Counted from the first letter of the stretch, positions 17,991-30,010 are shown. The stretch: 64,000 bases of DNA from UBA11346 sp038060575 (GCA_964652775.1 CAZZAM010000006.1:1-64000); one strand, 5' to 3'. Notes: a model not told the origin generated them from the sequence alone. Made by a program: numbers and translations.

Positions 17991-19121
17991 ATGCCAGATC
18001 CAGCTGCCAAGTCGTTCTTTGTGCTGACCCTGCGCGGCGACCGTGGTCCCGTGGATCGCACGGGAGTTCGCGAGTTGCTACGTAGCGGTGAAGCACGCGC
18101 AGAGGACCAGGTTCGCGACATCTTTGGTCGCTCTCAGGGCACCGTGTCGTCCTTGTTGGCGGCGCGCGATCGCGAGACATCCACGGAGCGCATCCAGAAC
18201 GATCAGCGGCGCGTGGCGCATCACGCTGGTGGATCGCGTAGCGTGTTGATCGTAGTTGCGCTGAGCATGGGTGTATTGGGCATGGTTGTGACGTGGGGGT
18301 TTTTGACTCGTAACACGGTGATCCAGTCACCAGTGGTTACACCGGCACCGGCACCGTCAACTCAGTCCAACGTAGCGCTGTCTCAACCGGTGGCCGTGGT
18401 TGCTCCAGTCAAGTCGGATCCACGCGGTGCGACCACCGTGCAAGTCCAGCTCCCGCAAACAACGCCAGTGGTCGAGACGACAAAGTCCCCCACTCCATCG
18501 TGTCCGTCATCACCCGTTGTACCGGTGATGACGGAGACGCCGTCCTCAGTCCCCGTTGGATGGACAGCGCGCAACCTGGGCGCCGGCGCACCGGGCTCAG
18601 GTACGACGGTGGCAGATGGTATCTGGACGCTGCGTGGCTACGGCCACATGTTTGGGACCGGTAGCGACAGTTGCCATATGGCCACGACGCCACTGGTTGG
18701 TGATGGCGCGATCACTGTCCGGCTGGTCAACATTGTGGCCAGTGATCTGACCTTGGCTGGAATTATCGTGCGCTCGACTGAAAATGGCGGCGATCCCGCT
18801 GCCTATCTGTGTGTGAATGGCACTCCACAAATTGGGTTCGGTTATCGTACCGCGACTTCGCAGCGCAGTGAGGGCCGTATGCTCTTGCGGGCCAAGTTTC
18901 CATTGTGGTTGCGAATGGTTCGTCGCGCCACCGAGATCAGTGCCTGGATCTCAGATGACGCGAAGATATGGACTCCCGTTGGCAGTCCCGTTGCCCTACC
19001 AACATTCACTGGGCCACTGCTAGCGGGCCTCGTGGTTTGTGGTGCTTCGCGGACTAATCCGACCCGAGCCACCTTCACTGACGTTTCGGTTGGTCCGCTC
19101 CCAGTGGAACGAAGCCGCTGA
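17991..19121 (+). CDS. Single-pass membrane protein, GYF_2-like N-terminus + DUF1349/LamG-like C-terminus (paralogue A)
   Basis: A 376-residue protein in three parts. Residues 1-60 (FFVLTLRGDRGPVDRTGV with LLRSGEARAEDQVRD) resemble the small GYF_2 domain. One membrane helix lies at about 84-106. A Pro/Thr/Val-rich linker follows, then a beta-rich domain at about 190-376 (CHMATTPLVGDG, then WLRMVRRATEISAWISDD) like DUF1349 or concanavalin-type domains. The N-terminus is probably cytoplasmic and the C-terminus outside. ATG 17991 is chosen because the paralogue starts equivalently. It lies 133 bp after the kinase. Function is unknown. Confidence 0.75.
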   Translation: MPDPAAKSFFVLTLRGDRGPVDRTGVRELLRSGEARAEDQVRDIFGRSQGTVSSLLAARDRETSTERIQNDQRRVAHHAGGSRSVLIVVALSMGVLGMVVTWGFLTRNTVIQSPVVTPAPAPSTQSNVALSQPVAVVAPVKSDPRGATTVQVQLPQTTPVVETTKSPTPSCPSSPVVPVMTETPSSVPVGWTARNLGAGAPGSGTTVADGIWTLRGYGHMFGTGSDSCHMATTPLVGDGAITVRLVNIVASDLTLAGIIVRSTENGGDPAAYLCVNGTPQIGFGYRTATSQRSEGRMLLRAKFPLWLRMVRRATEISAWISDDAKIWTPVGSPVALPTFTGPLLAGLVVCGASRTNPTRATFTDVSVGPLPVERSR

Positions 19122-19215
19122 TTTTTACGGGCTTTGGTCAGTCTCTGGTCTGGATCATCGCACTATTCTGATATTGACCTGATGTGTTCAGTTCAGCATA
19201 GTCGCCACTTCTCTC

Positions 19216-20469
19216 ATGTCGGCTCCCAATGCGCGTCCCTATTTCGTCTTGACCCTCCGCGGCGATCGCGGCCCCTTGGATCGCGAGGGTGTGCAGGCAT
19301 TGGTGCAGTCTGGCGAAGCCCGATCCGAGGACCTCGTCCGCAACGCCTTTGGCCGCAATCTGGGCACCGTAGCCGAGGTTCTCGCTGCGCCGGCTGGAAC
19401 GACGCCATCAGACCGAATGCGCATTGGGGCGGTAGGAGCGCAGCAGCCGCGACGTGGGGTATCCATCCAGGTGAGTCAGGGCTCGCGATTCCTGGTCATC
19501 ATCGCGTTGATCGTGATGGGATTCAGCGTGGTTGCGGCCATTGTCGTTGTTCGGACCTCGCCAGTTCCGAGGGCACCAGTACCAACTCCCGCTCCCGCCA
19601 TGGCGCCGTCCGAGTGGAACAAGGCGCGCACTAGCGCTCCGCCAGTCACGCCACCTCAGTCCCCAGCTGCGCCAATCCCATCACCAAGTTCGCCTCCGAT
19701 CGTGGTGGCTCCAGCGCCGCCGCCCGTGTTGCCTGCGCCACCTGTACCGTCGCCATCATCAACGAAACCAGCAATGACTCTCGAAATGCTGGAGCGAGAG
19801 AACATCGTTGCAGTTGCGCAGGTGGTGGCCAATGGTCCGCCTGGTTGGCTTGGCTATGCTATCGGCGGTGGTGCAGCGGGAACCGGCCAGGAGTTTCTCG
19901 ACAATACATGGACGGTGCGCGGTGTCGGGACCAGTTCGATCATTGAGGGGCGCTTCTGTCTGGATCGTTTCCACATGGTGACGCGGCCATGGACCGGCGA
20001 CGGCATGGTGACGGCCAGAATCCTTGACCTCCAATCTCAGTATCCTCAGAGCGCGGCCTGCGTGATCATGCGGAGCAGGACTGATCGCACATCGCCGGCA
20101 ATCCTGTTGATGCTGTTCAACAATGGTCAGTTCCATCTCTCTGAACGCGCGGTGGACGGCGGGATGTGGACGGGCAGGGTGTCCGCTGCCTTGGAGGCTG
20201 GCAAGCTGCCATGCTGGATTCGCCTGATTCGTCGCGGCAACGAATTTTCGGGCTGGTGTTCCAAGGATGGAAGCGCATGGCAACAGATCCACGCGCTGCG
20301 CCAAGTGCCAGCCGTGCTTGGTCTGGACGTACAGGCAGGGTTGATGGTCTTTTCCAATCGGCACGGTGCGATCGCCATGGCTAAGTTTAGCGATGTGACG
20401 GTCGAGCCGCTGGCTTCCGCACCGGCGGTTCCAGCCGGGAAGCCAACGACGCCAACGCCTCGACCGTAG
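19216..20469 (+). CDS. Single-pass membrane protein, paralogue B of the preceding gene
   Basis: A 417-residue protein with the same plan as its neighbour: N-terminal FVLTLRGDRGPLDREGV module (residues about 8-60), membrane helix at about 90-113, a long Pro/Ser-rich linker (about 118-180), and a C-terminal beta domain (MVTRPWTGDGMVTAR, WIRLIRRGNEFSGWCSKDG). The shared blocks show a local duplication. The C-terminal domain is that used for binding glycans in related folds, which is only a hint here. The kinase upstream makes the N-terminal module a candidate substrate or partner. Confidence 0.78.
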   Translation: MSAPNARPYFVLTLRGDRGPLDREGVQALVQSGEARSEDLVRNAFGRNLGTVAEVLAAPAGTTPSDRMRIGAVGAQQPRRGVSIQVSQGSRFLVIIALIVMGFSVVAAIVVVRTSPVPRAPVPTPAPAMAPSEWNKARTSAPPVTPPQSPAAPIPSPSSPPIVVAPAPPPVLPAPPVPSPSSTKPAMTLEMLERENIVAVAQVVANGPPGWLGYAIGGGAAGTGQEFLDNTWTVRGVGTSSIIEGRFCLDRFHMVTRPWTGDGMVTARILDLQSQYPQSAACVIMRSRTDRTSPAILLMLFNNGQFHLSERAVDGGMWTGRVSAALEAGKLPCWIRLIRRGNEFSGWCSKDGSAWQQIHALRQVPAVLGLDVQAGLMVFSNRHGAIAMAKFSDVTVEPLASAPAVPAGKPTTPTPRP

Positions 20470-20524
20470 TACCAGCCCTGGACGGTCGAGAATACGACTC
20501 ATCGTTCTGTCGGAGCGCCATCCT

Positions 20525-21190
20525 ATGCGTCACTTGTCCCTGCTGCTGCCCCTCATTGCCACGACGACGGCCTCCGCGGTCGAGCTTGGTCCGCCGCAGG
20601 CGTTCCAGGATCTGCGCTACGAAGTTGGTTTCGCCACTGCGGTGCGCACGGCTTCGGCGGGCAGCTTGTATTCCACGGAAAAGTCCGCGATGGGGATGCA
20701 TGTCGGTGTCCAGTGGGTGCGTGGCCGCTGCGGCGAAAACTTCGGCAACGCCTGGGCGATCGGACTCGCTTACGACGACCACGCCGGCACCATCGCCAGC
20801 CAGACCGGTGTCCAGCCCGGCATCGGCGGCAGCGGCAGTGTCCACGCGCAGACCTATACCCTGTCGATCAGCCCGCGCTTCCTTATGCGTCCGTCGCGCA
20901 GTGATCCGTTCGAATGGGGACCAGGCAATTTCCAGATCGAGATCGGACCATTCGTTGGAATCGGCTTGGGTCAGGCTCGCATCGGCACCGCGACCACGTC
21001 TGAACTGGGCATGGCGAAGAGTTGGGGTGGCCGCCTTGACCTCGTATGGGCGTCGGAATCTGGTTGGATCGGTGGGGCCTACGGCGGCTGGGAGGGCTTC
21101 TCTGTCGAATCCGGCTGGGCCGACAGCGGCAGTGGTCGGATATTCGGTAGCGGACCGTTTGGTGGCCTGACCCTTGGGCGGCGATTCTAA
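20525..21190 (+). CDS. Secreted beta-rich protein, possible outer-membrane barrel
   Basis: A 221-residue protein with a cleavable signal (LLLPLIATTTASA, cleavage before VELG). The mature part is Gly-rich with alternating aromatic and polar residues, and the chain ends in GGLTLGRRF, a terminal Phe as is usual for outer-membrane barrels. I recognise no named family. It follows paralogue B by 55 bp on the same strand. Confidence 0.7.
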   Translation: MRHLSLLLPLIATTTASAVELGPPQAFQDLRYEVGFATAVRTASAGSLYSTEKSAMGMHVGVQWVRGRCGENFGNAWAIGLAYDDHAGTIASQTGVQPGIGGSGSVHAQTYTLSISPRFLMRPSRSDPFEWGPGNFQIEIGPFVGIGLGQARIGTATTSELGMAKSWGGRLDLVWASESGWIGGAYGGWEGFSVESGWADSGSGRIFGSGPFGGLTLGRRF

Positions 21191-21253
21191 AACCAGCCAT
21201 ATCGACACGATATTGGATTGGCATGACACGAGCTGTCTCCAGTGGAGGCTCCT

Positions 21254-23887
<2,634 letters not shown>

Positions 23888-23892
23888 ACTAG

Positions 23893-24064
23893 ATCTTTCC
23901 CAAGGCAACCGCAGAGGCGCAGAGGCCGCAGAGGTCGCAGAGAAAGACAGGGGATTGGAGAAGACACGGCGTGGCGATGCTGCTGTCTCCTCTGCGTCCT
24001 CTGCCTTGGTACTCTGCGTCTCTGCGGTTGCCTTGGATTTTCCCCAAGCGCCGGCTTTAGGATT
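23893..24064. repeat. Paired R repeat element after clpB
   Basis: R forward at 23901-23942 and a longer R reverse variant at 23990-24035 (with CCTTGGTACTCTGCG inside, as at 15337). The spacer begins with GACAGGGGATTGGAGAAGAC, close to the GACAGGTATTGGCTAGAC next to the R copy beside the GxxExxY gene. The right flank ends in CCGGCTTTAGGATTAG, adjacent to the GntR promoter. Confidence 0.9.
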
Positions 24065-24069
24065 AGTTC

Positions 24070-24104
24070 TTGACTGTACTGGTGTATTAAAGTATTAGGA
24101 CACC
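24070..24104 (+). promoter_or_regulatory. Strong promoter for a leaderless GntR mRNA, with operator-like inverted repeat
   Basis: TTGACT at 24070-24075 and TATTAG at 24093-24098 are spaced by 17 bp, close to the sigma-70 consensus. The ATG at 24105 is only 7 bp after the -10 box, so transcription would start at or next to the start codon. GGTGT at 24081-24085 and ACACC at 24100-24104 form an inverted repeat across the -10, a plausible site for the GntR product itself. Confidence 0.65.
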
Positions 24105-24500
24105 ATGAGCGCTGCTACATGGTTTCGCGTTGAGCCTACATCGGGGGTGCCGATCTACCGGCAACTGATGGAACAAGTCCTGTCACTACGTGCGAGTGGA
24201 CGCTGTGCGCCCGGCACACTGCTGCCGTCGGTGCGCCAGATGGCGGAAGATCTCTCGGTGAATCCGATGACGGTCTCCAAAGCGTGGTCGCTGTTAGAAC
24301 GTGATGGCGTGGTCGAGCTGGTGCGCGGCCAGGGCATGCGCGTGTTGGCACCGGCCTCGCGGTCCAGCCCTGCACAGCGCTTGGGTGAACTGCAGCCGTT
24401 GCTGAACCAAGTTGCCGCCCACGCCCATCGTTTGGCGTTGCCGCCAGCGACGGTGATCGACGCCCTGAAAAAAGCCCTGTCGGAGAATACCCATGACTGA
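24105..24500 (+). CDS. GntR-family regulator, YtrA type
   Basis: A 131-residue repressor with an N-terminal winged helix: GVPIYRQLMEQVLSL, GTLLPSVRQMAEDLSVNP and MTVSKAWSLLERDGVVEL are the classic GntR helix-turn-helix. Only a short C-terminal helical part follows (about 50 residues), as in the YtrA subgroup, which lacks a large ligand domain. It overlaps the following ATPase gene by 8 bp, the usual context for YtrA regulators of ABC transporters. Its message is probably leaderless. Confidence 0.9.
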   Translation: MSAATWFRVEPTSGVPIYRQLMEQVLSLRASGRCAPGTLLPSVRQMAEDLSVNPMTVSKAWSLLERDGVVELVRGQGMRVLAPASRSSPAQRLGELQPLLNQVAAHAHRLALPPATVIDALKKALSENTHD

Positions 24501-25368
24501 CTTTCCTCTCATCGCCCAGGGTTTGACCAAGCGCTTTGACGAGCGCACAGTGCTGGCTGGAGTCGATTTGCAGATCCCCGCCGGCTCGGTGGTCGGACTG
24601 CTCGGCACCAATGGCGCGGGGAAAACCACGTTATTGCGCTGTCTCCTGGGATTGGCCAAGCCCGATGCCGGTACTGCGATGCTGCTCGGTGAGTCGTCAT
24701 GGGATCTTGGTCCTGCGGCGAAGGCGCGTCTGGGTTACGTACCTCAGACTCCAGCGCACTACGCGTGGATGCGGGTCAGTGATCTGATCACCTACACCGG
24801 CACATTTTATCCAACGTGGGATGCGGCCCACGCCGAGTCGATGCGCGCGCGTTGGAACATCTCTGCCACTGCCCGCGCTGGTAAGCTGTCACCCGGCGAG
24901 GCGCAACGTTTGGCGCTGGTCCTTGCACTCGCGCATCGCCCAACGCTGCTCGTGCTCGACGAACCAGCCGCCAGTCTGGATCCAGTCGGGCGGCGCGAGT
25001 TTCACGCCGCGGTGGTCGAGGCCGCCGGAGCTGGCACCACCGTGCTGTTGTCCACGCACCTGTGCAATGATTTGGAACGCGTCGCCGACCGCGTCGCCGT
25101 GCTGCGTGAAGGTCGTATCATCTTGCACACGGGACTCGATGAACTCAAAGAGCGATTCCACCGTCTGCGCGTGCAGTCGCAGCGTCCACTGCCAACCGGC
25201 CTCGTCATGCCTGGTCAGATCGCACGCCAGGATCGTGCTGACGGCGCGGTGCTGATTATCGATGGCGATGCGCAGGCGGTTGCGGCGAAACTCACGGCGG
25301 AACACGGCGCCACCGTCGCGTGCGATGCGCTTGGCCTGGATGACATCGCACTGGAATTGCTGCGATGA
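24493..25368 (+). CDS. ABC transporter ATP-binding protein, YtrB-like
   Basis: A 291-residue ATPase. It has Walker A GTNGAGKTT (from residue 38), the signature in variant form LSPGEAQRLAL, Walker B LLVLDEPAASLDP and the H-loop LLSTHLCNDLERV. A C-terminal accessory domain of about 80 residues follows. It should energise the membrane protein encoded next, with which it overlaps by 4 bp. The GntR-ATPase-permease order is typical of envelope-stress or peptide efflux operons; the substrate is unknown. Confidence 0.9.
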   Translation: MTDFPLIAQGLTKRFDERTVLAGVDLQIPAGSVVGLLGTNGAGKTTLLRCLLGLAKPDAGTAMLLGESSWDLGPAAKARLGYVPQTPAHYAWMRVSDLITYTGTFYPTWDAAHAESMRARWNISATARAGKLSPGEAQRLALVLALAHRPTLLVLDEPAASLDPVGRREFHAAVVEAAGAGTTVLLSTHLCNDLERVADRVAVLREGRIILHTGLDELKERFHRLRVQSQRPLPTGLVMPGQIARQDRADGAVLIIDGDAQAVAAKLTAEHGATVACDALGLDDIALELLR

Positions 25369-26711
25369 GCCCGGCATTTCGAGCCATACTCGGCTGCTAT
25401 CTGAAGGCGTGGATATTTTGGGCTGGGGCCGCGTACGCAGGCATGATGGTATTGGCCGTGGCGATGGCAAACTTTGCACGTGAACAGCAGAGTGCGGCTG
25501 CACTCACAACAATCGGCCTTTTGGGCACCATATGGCCAGCTGCGATAGCGTTTATCTGGGGTCAGTGTGCAGATCACCCATCACTGTTTCTCGCACCGCA
25601 GCATCGTCGGATACATCGAGCCGTCGCATTTGGCGTATTGATACCACTCAGTGGTTTCATCATCTGGGTGTCATTGGCGCTTGGCGGGCTGCATCCTGGA
25701 TCGGCGTTGGCGATCGCGTTGGCTACGATGGTGCTTGGTGCGCATATCGGATGCACTGGGCGCGTTGGTGTTCTGCGCCTCATCGTACTGGCGGTCATTT
25801 ATCTGGTATGGAACGGCTTGCGCGATCTCAACCGGTGGACGCCTAGCGATCTGGCGGCCATTCCTGTGGCGATCTTGTTGTATGTATTGATGTGGAACCT
25901 GGCCCTTGGTGCATGGCGACCTCAGCCCAACCGGGTGAATATGAAATGGGCGTGGTCTCCGCGTATGAATCGCCTGCCATTCCGGCGACTGACGCTGAAT
26001 CCCAGCACGCTCGTGCTTGCTTGGCAGCACCTCGCGGCCTGGACGCCGATGGCGAGTGTGTTGGGTCTATGGGCTTGTGGTCTGGTTCTGGGTTTTCTTC
26101 CTCAGGTCATCTATTTGCTGAAAGGAGTTAATTCAGTCTCAGTCGAGGCGAACGACACGGGTTCCGTATTTATGTTGCTCATGGGTACCGTGGCTTCCAC
26201 GTTGATGAACTTGCCGTTGCTGGGTGCTGCACAGCGGGAGACGTCGTGGTTGACTCGTGGAGCCATGGCGATCGAACGCCTGCGCACGCCGAGTCGTCAA
26301 CGCATAGCGACAGTGGTGATACTGACGCTCACTGCACGCGCAGGAATTTTTGGGATCGTTGCGATAGGCGGCGTGTGGATGGGTAGAGTCAGCATGGTCC
26401 TTGCTGGCCACAACGAATATACGCTGTCTGTGCCTTGGTATATCTGGGTGATCTGTCCGTTGGTCTGGTGTTCAGCAAGTGCTGCGATCGCTCTCCTGCC
26501 CACATTCGTCAGGAACTGGCAGCGGTGGGTCTTCTCTAGCGGTATCTTTGCCATGTTCTTTATTTCGCACTTCGCGTTGCTGGAACTGACGGTCCAGAGC
26601 GACTTCAACTTCATGACGTTCACCGTTGGTTTCTTTGGCCTTCTGCTCCTGAGCGTGGTGCTTCTCGTCCCCCTTGCATGGCGCCGGCTGGCCAACGCGG
26701 AACTGCCATGA
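25365..26711 (+). CDS. Polytopic membrane protein, ABC permease partner
   Basis: A 448-residue integral membrane protein with about 10-12 hydrophobic helices spread over its length and short loops. It has no recognisable catalytic motif. Position, overlapping the ATPase gene as ATGA, makes it the permease of this transporter. The 170 bp that follow, up to the next gene, hold no feature I can identify. Confidence 0.8.
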   Translation: MSPAFRAILGCYLKAWIFWAGAAYAGMMVLAVAMANFAREQQSAAALTTIGLLGTIWPAAIAFIWGQCADHPSLFLAPQHRRIHRAVAFGVLIPLSGFIIWVSLALGGLHPGSALAIALATMVLGAHIGCTGRVGVLRLIVLAVIYLVWNGLRDLNRWTPSDLAAIPVAILLYVLMWNLALGAWRPQPNRVNMKWAWSPRMNRLPFRRLTLNPSTLVLAWQHLAAWTPMASVLGLWACGLVLGFLPQVIYLLKGVNSVSVEANDTGSVFMLLMGTVASTLMNLPLLGAAQRETSWLTRGAMAIERLRTPSRQRIATVVILTLTARAGIFGIVAIGGVWMGRVSMVLAGHNEYTLSVPWYIWVICPLVWCSASAAIALLPTFVRNWQRWVFSSGIFAMFFISHFALLELTVQSDFNFMTFTVGFFGLLLLSVVLLVPLAWRRLANAELP

Positions 26712-26881
26712 GTAGTCCGATCGCCGTGACTCTACCGTGCCTCAACAAACATCCGGCCAGGGCGTATCGAGTGGACATATATCGTGGGAGACACCTGCCG
26801 ACCATGAAGCCGATCACGCGGCTCCGGACCTAACGTTCATTTTCCTTGTTTCACCATCACCGCCATCTACCAGAGGTCGCC

Positions 26882-28900
26882 ATGATTCGCCCCATCCTGA
26901 TTGTTCCGTCGCTCGCCGCGCTGCTCGTCATCGGTGGCTGCACGCAAGATACATCTACGCGTTCAGTAGCGTCGGCTCCCGCAGCGCAGAGCTTGGCCCC
27001 GTCCGTCGCAGCGGTGTATCCCGCCCTGGTCCAGATATACGTCATCACGACCATGCCGGAAGGCGGACGTCTGGCGAAGGAGCAAATCGCCGGCAGTGGC
27101 GTGATCATCAGCACTGATGGTCACGTGGTCACCAATCATCACGTCGTCGGCCATGCGGTTGCCGTGCGCTGTCGTTTGGCCGATCGGCGCGAAGTCGAAG
27201 CGGATGTGGTTGGCAGCGACGCGCTCTGTGACATTGCCGTGTTGCGCCTACGTTTGCCGGCCGGTGTGCCGGTGCCCGCAGTCGCTTCCTGGGGTGACTC
27301 CAGTGCGCTGCAGATCGGCACGCCGGTGTACGCGATGGGTTGTCCGCTGGCGCTCGCCCAATCGGTTACCGTTGGCATTGTCAGCAATACCGCGATGTCG
27401 ATGCCCAAGTTCCTTGGCGGCACCGACGCGTTCAAGCTCGATGGCGAGGCGGTTGGTTCGATGGTGGCCTGGATCATGCACGATGCGGTGATCTTCCCTG
27501 GCAATTCGGGAGGTCCGCTGATCAATGGCGCGGGTCAGGTCGTAGGCATCAATGAAATCGGCATTGGTTTGGGCGGCGCGATTCCATCAGCGGTTGCTCG
27601 GCCAGTTGCCGAGGCACTGATTAAAGCCGGTTCGGTGCAGCGCGCTTGGTTTGGTTTTGATTTGCGTCCGCTATTTCGTGATGCGTCGGCGACCGAGGTC
27701 GGAGTGCTGATTGCCGATGTGCGTGCGGGATCACCGGCTGCAGCAGCTGGTTTACGCACCGGCGATCGTTTGCTGTCGGTTGCCGGTACCGCAGTGACTG
27801 CACGACATGATGAGGACCTGCCCGGAGTCATGCGTTTGTTGGTCGCTCAGCCGATTGGTGTCGCTTGCGAGTTGGTCTATGCCCGTGGTGGTGAGCAGCA
27901 CCGCGCGTCGTTGGTAGCACTCAAGCGTGACTTGGCGCGTGGGGAGGACCGCGAAGTTCCTGAACTGGGATTATTCGCCCGGCGACTCACCCGTGATGAA
28001 GCCGCAGAACAAGGCATGAAGGATGGATCCGGAGCATTGATCGGCGGTTTGCGTTCGGGCGGTCCAGCTGCGTCAGCGCTGCCTCCGCTGCAAACTGGCG
28101 ACGTGATTTTGACGATCGATGGAGCTCCAGTGGCTGACGCCGAGGCGCTGTCTGCTGCGTGTGCGCGTCGCGGTCAGGCAGTCCTGCTGCTCACCGTGGC
28201 TCGCCACGATGAGCGCTTGGTGAGTCGCGTAGAAGCCGGACTGCGCCAGCCGCCGACGCCACCTGCTGGCCCGCATCGTGCACATTTCCCGGCCACCGTG
28301 CAGGCAGTAACTCCGCCGCTTGCTCAGGCATTGGGCCTGCCAGCGGTACGTGGTGTACGGATTACCGGACTGCTGCCTGGTGCACCGGCAGGTCTGCAGG
28401 TTGGCGATGTGGTGACCAAGGTCGATGATCAACTGCTCGATGTGCGCTCAGCCCAGGATGTCAGCGTGTTTCGCGATCTGATTTCGGCTTATGATCCGGG
28501 CGCCCGTGTTGCGGTGTCGGTACAACGCACGACGGGCGTGGTGGTGGTCGATGTGCTGTTACCGGCACGGCCCAAGAGCGGCGATGAAATCGCATCGTAT
28601 CACGATTATCGTCTCGAATTCACGGTGCGCGATTGCACCTACGACGATCGCCGTCGCCTGTTTCTGCCCAGCGACCTGACTGGCGCATTCGTGGTGGATG
28701 CCGATAGCGGCGGTTGGTCGGCGGTTGGTGGCCTGCGTGCCGACGACGTGATCGTGCAAGTCGATGGCGTGAGCATTACCAGCGCCGCAGATCTCAAGCG
28801 CGTGCTGGCTGCAACTCCTACGAGCCGTCGCATCAGCGCATTCACGGTGCAGCGCGGCATTTCCACTCACATCATCGAAATCGAACGCCCAGCGCGTTGA
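26882..28900 (+). CDS. DegP/HtrA-like lipoprotein serine protease with several PDZ domains
   Basis: A 672-residue exported protease. The signal ends in LLVIGGC, a lipobox, so it is membrane-anchored. The trypsin-like domain has the triad H87 (TNHHVVG), D117 (CDIAVLRL) and S209 (PGNSGGP). PDZ-like segments follow at about 255-350, 365-440, 470-560 and 600-665, more than the two of DegP. ATG 26882 gives the signal; the upstream start would add a His-rich stretch. It probably handles damaged envelope proteins. The next gene, 35 bp away, encodes a related protein without the triad. Confidence 0.9.
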   Translation: MIRPILIVPSLAALLVIGGCTQDTSTRSVASAPAAQSLAPSVAAVYPALVQIYVITTMPEGGRLAKEQIAGSGVIISTDGHVVTNHHVVGHAVAVRCRLADRREVEADVVGSDALCDIAVLRLRLPAGVPVPAVASWGDSSALQIGTPVYAMGCPLALAQSVTVGIVSNTAMSMPKFLGGTDAFKLDGEAVGSMVAWIMHDAVIFPGNSGGPLINGAGQVVGINEIGIGLGGAIPSAVARPVAEALIKAGSVQRAWFGFDLRPLFRDASATEVGVLIADVRAGSPAAAAGLRTGDRLLSVAGTAVTARHDEDLPGVMRLLVAQPIGVACELVYARGGEQHRASLVALKRDLARGEDREVPELGLFARRLTRDEAAEQGMKDGSGALIGGLRSGGPAASALPPLQTGDVILTIDGAPVADAEALSAACARRGQAVLLLTVARHDERLVSRVEAGLRQPPTPPAGPHRAHFPATVQAVTPPLAQALGLPAVRGVRITGLLPGAPAGLQVGDVVTKVDDQLLDVRSAQDVSVFRDLISAYDPGARVAVSVQRTTGVVVVDVLLPARPKSGDEIASYHDYRLEFTVRDCTYDDRRRLFLPSDLTGAFVVDADSGGWSAVGGLRADDVIVQVDGVSITSAADLKRVLAATPTSRRISAFTVQRGISTHIIEIERPAR

Positions 28901-28935
28901 TCTCAACTCAGTAACCAACCGACCAAGGAACTCAC

Positions 28936-29781
28936 ATGCGTTTCACCTTTGCACTTTTTTCCACCTGTATGGCTGTCGTATTGACTGCGGCTGACGCAGC
29001 GCAGTTGCGCTCAGTAGCTGAACGAGCCGGCCCGGCCGTCATTGCCGTACGCGTGGTCAGCAGCGTTAACCTCACCATCATGGGGCAGAATCGTGCGCTC
29101 GATCAAGAGACCGATGCCGTCGGCGTGGTGGTTGATCCCAGTGGATTGTGCGTGGTCATGCTCAATGACCTCGATCCATCGGCGATGTTCAAGGCCATGC
29201 TCGGCGGAAATCCCATGATCAAGATCGACAGTCAGTTGAAGGAGGCCAGCTATCGCCTTGCTGATGGCAGTGAGGTGCCTGCCGAATTGGCGATCAAGGA
29301 TGCTGAACTGGGACTCGCCGTGCTGCGACCGAAGACGGCTGGTACGACCTATCCGGCCCTGGCCCCACAGGCCGGAGCCAAGATCCAATTAGGTGATCGG
29401 GTGACCGCGGTTTCGCGTGCGCCACGATTTGTCACCGCCACGGTGTTGGTCAACGAAATCCTGGTGAACGGCGCCGTCGCTGGCCCCCAACCGTACGCCA
29501 TCGTCAGTCAGGGCGCGACGACCAGCGCAGCCATCTGTAACAACGACGGACAGTTGATTGGCGTGTTGAGCAGCAAGTCGCCACCAGCGAAAGAGGCGAA
29601 CAAAGCCGCGGAAATGGATCCCATGGCCGGCCTGACCAGCGCCATGGAGGCGAAGAACCTCGTTCCCGTGGCGATCATTCGTCCAGCCGATGCACTGCGG
29701 AAACTAATTGATCAGGCCAAGGCAGCACCGGCTACGCCAGCCGTTCCGGTAGCGCCAGCTGCCCCAGCCACCAAGCCCTGA
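28936..29781 (+). CDS. Trypsin-like fold protein lacking the catalytic triad (pseudoprotease)
   Basis: A 281-residue secreted protein with a signal peptide (MAVVLTAADA). Its layout follows the HtrA protease domain: VAERAGPAVIAV, then VGVVVDPSGLCVV, then DAELGLAVLRP. At the His position there is a LNDLDP-type segment, and at the GNSGGP position there is SQGATTSAAICN, so catalytic His and Ser are absent. The C-terminus is an Ala/Pro-rich tail. Being next to the active protease, it may act as a regulator or binding partner; this is inference. Confidence 0.7.
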   Translation: MRFTFALFSTCMAVVLTAADAAQLRSVAERAGPAVIAVRVVSSVNLTIMGQNRALDQETDAVGVVVDPSGLCVVMLNDLDPSAMFKAMLGGNPMIKIDSQLKEASYRLADGSEVPAELAIKDAELGLAVLRPKTAGTTYPALAPQAGAKIQLGDRVTAVSRAPRFVTATVLVNEILVNGAVAGPQPYAIVSQGATTSAAICNNDGQLIGVLSSKSPPAKEANKAAEMDPMAGLTSAMEAKNLVPVAIIRPADALRKLIDQAKAAPATPAVPVAPAAPATKP

Positions 29782-29802
29782 TCAACTTGTTTCCGGTGAT
29801 AG

Positions 29803-29983
29803 AAGGCAAGCCACAGAGGCCGCAGAGTAGCGCAGAGGGCCGCAGAGACGACGGTTTGATCTATTAAGTCTCGCCACTAAAGCAGGCCACTAATTTGGGT
29901 GAACGTGTGATGGCGCGTCGAACGTCTGCAGCCCTCGTCTCAGCGGCCCTCTGCGGGTCTCTGCGTCTCTGCGGCGCTCTCTG
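29803..29983. repeat. Divergent R-like inverted pair
   Basis: An R-like forward copy (29803-29848) and reverse copy (about 29935-29983) with more changes than the others: GCAGAGTAGCGCAGAGG and CTCTGCGGGTCTCTGCG. The spacer is unrelated to those of other elements. It lies between the convergent pseudoprotease and lpd genes, and could serve as a hairpin terminator. Confidence 0.75.
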
Positions 29984-30010
29984 AACGCGGAGTTTTTTAA
30001 CTAACGCGCG

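Noticed and set aside
26712..26881. Possible small gene or RNA between the permease and protease genes
   Set aside because: No start with a ribosome site, no hairpin and no conserved pattern is visible.
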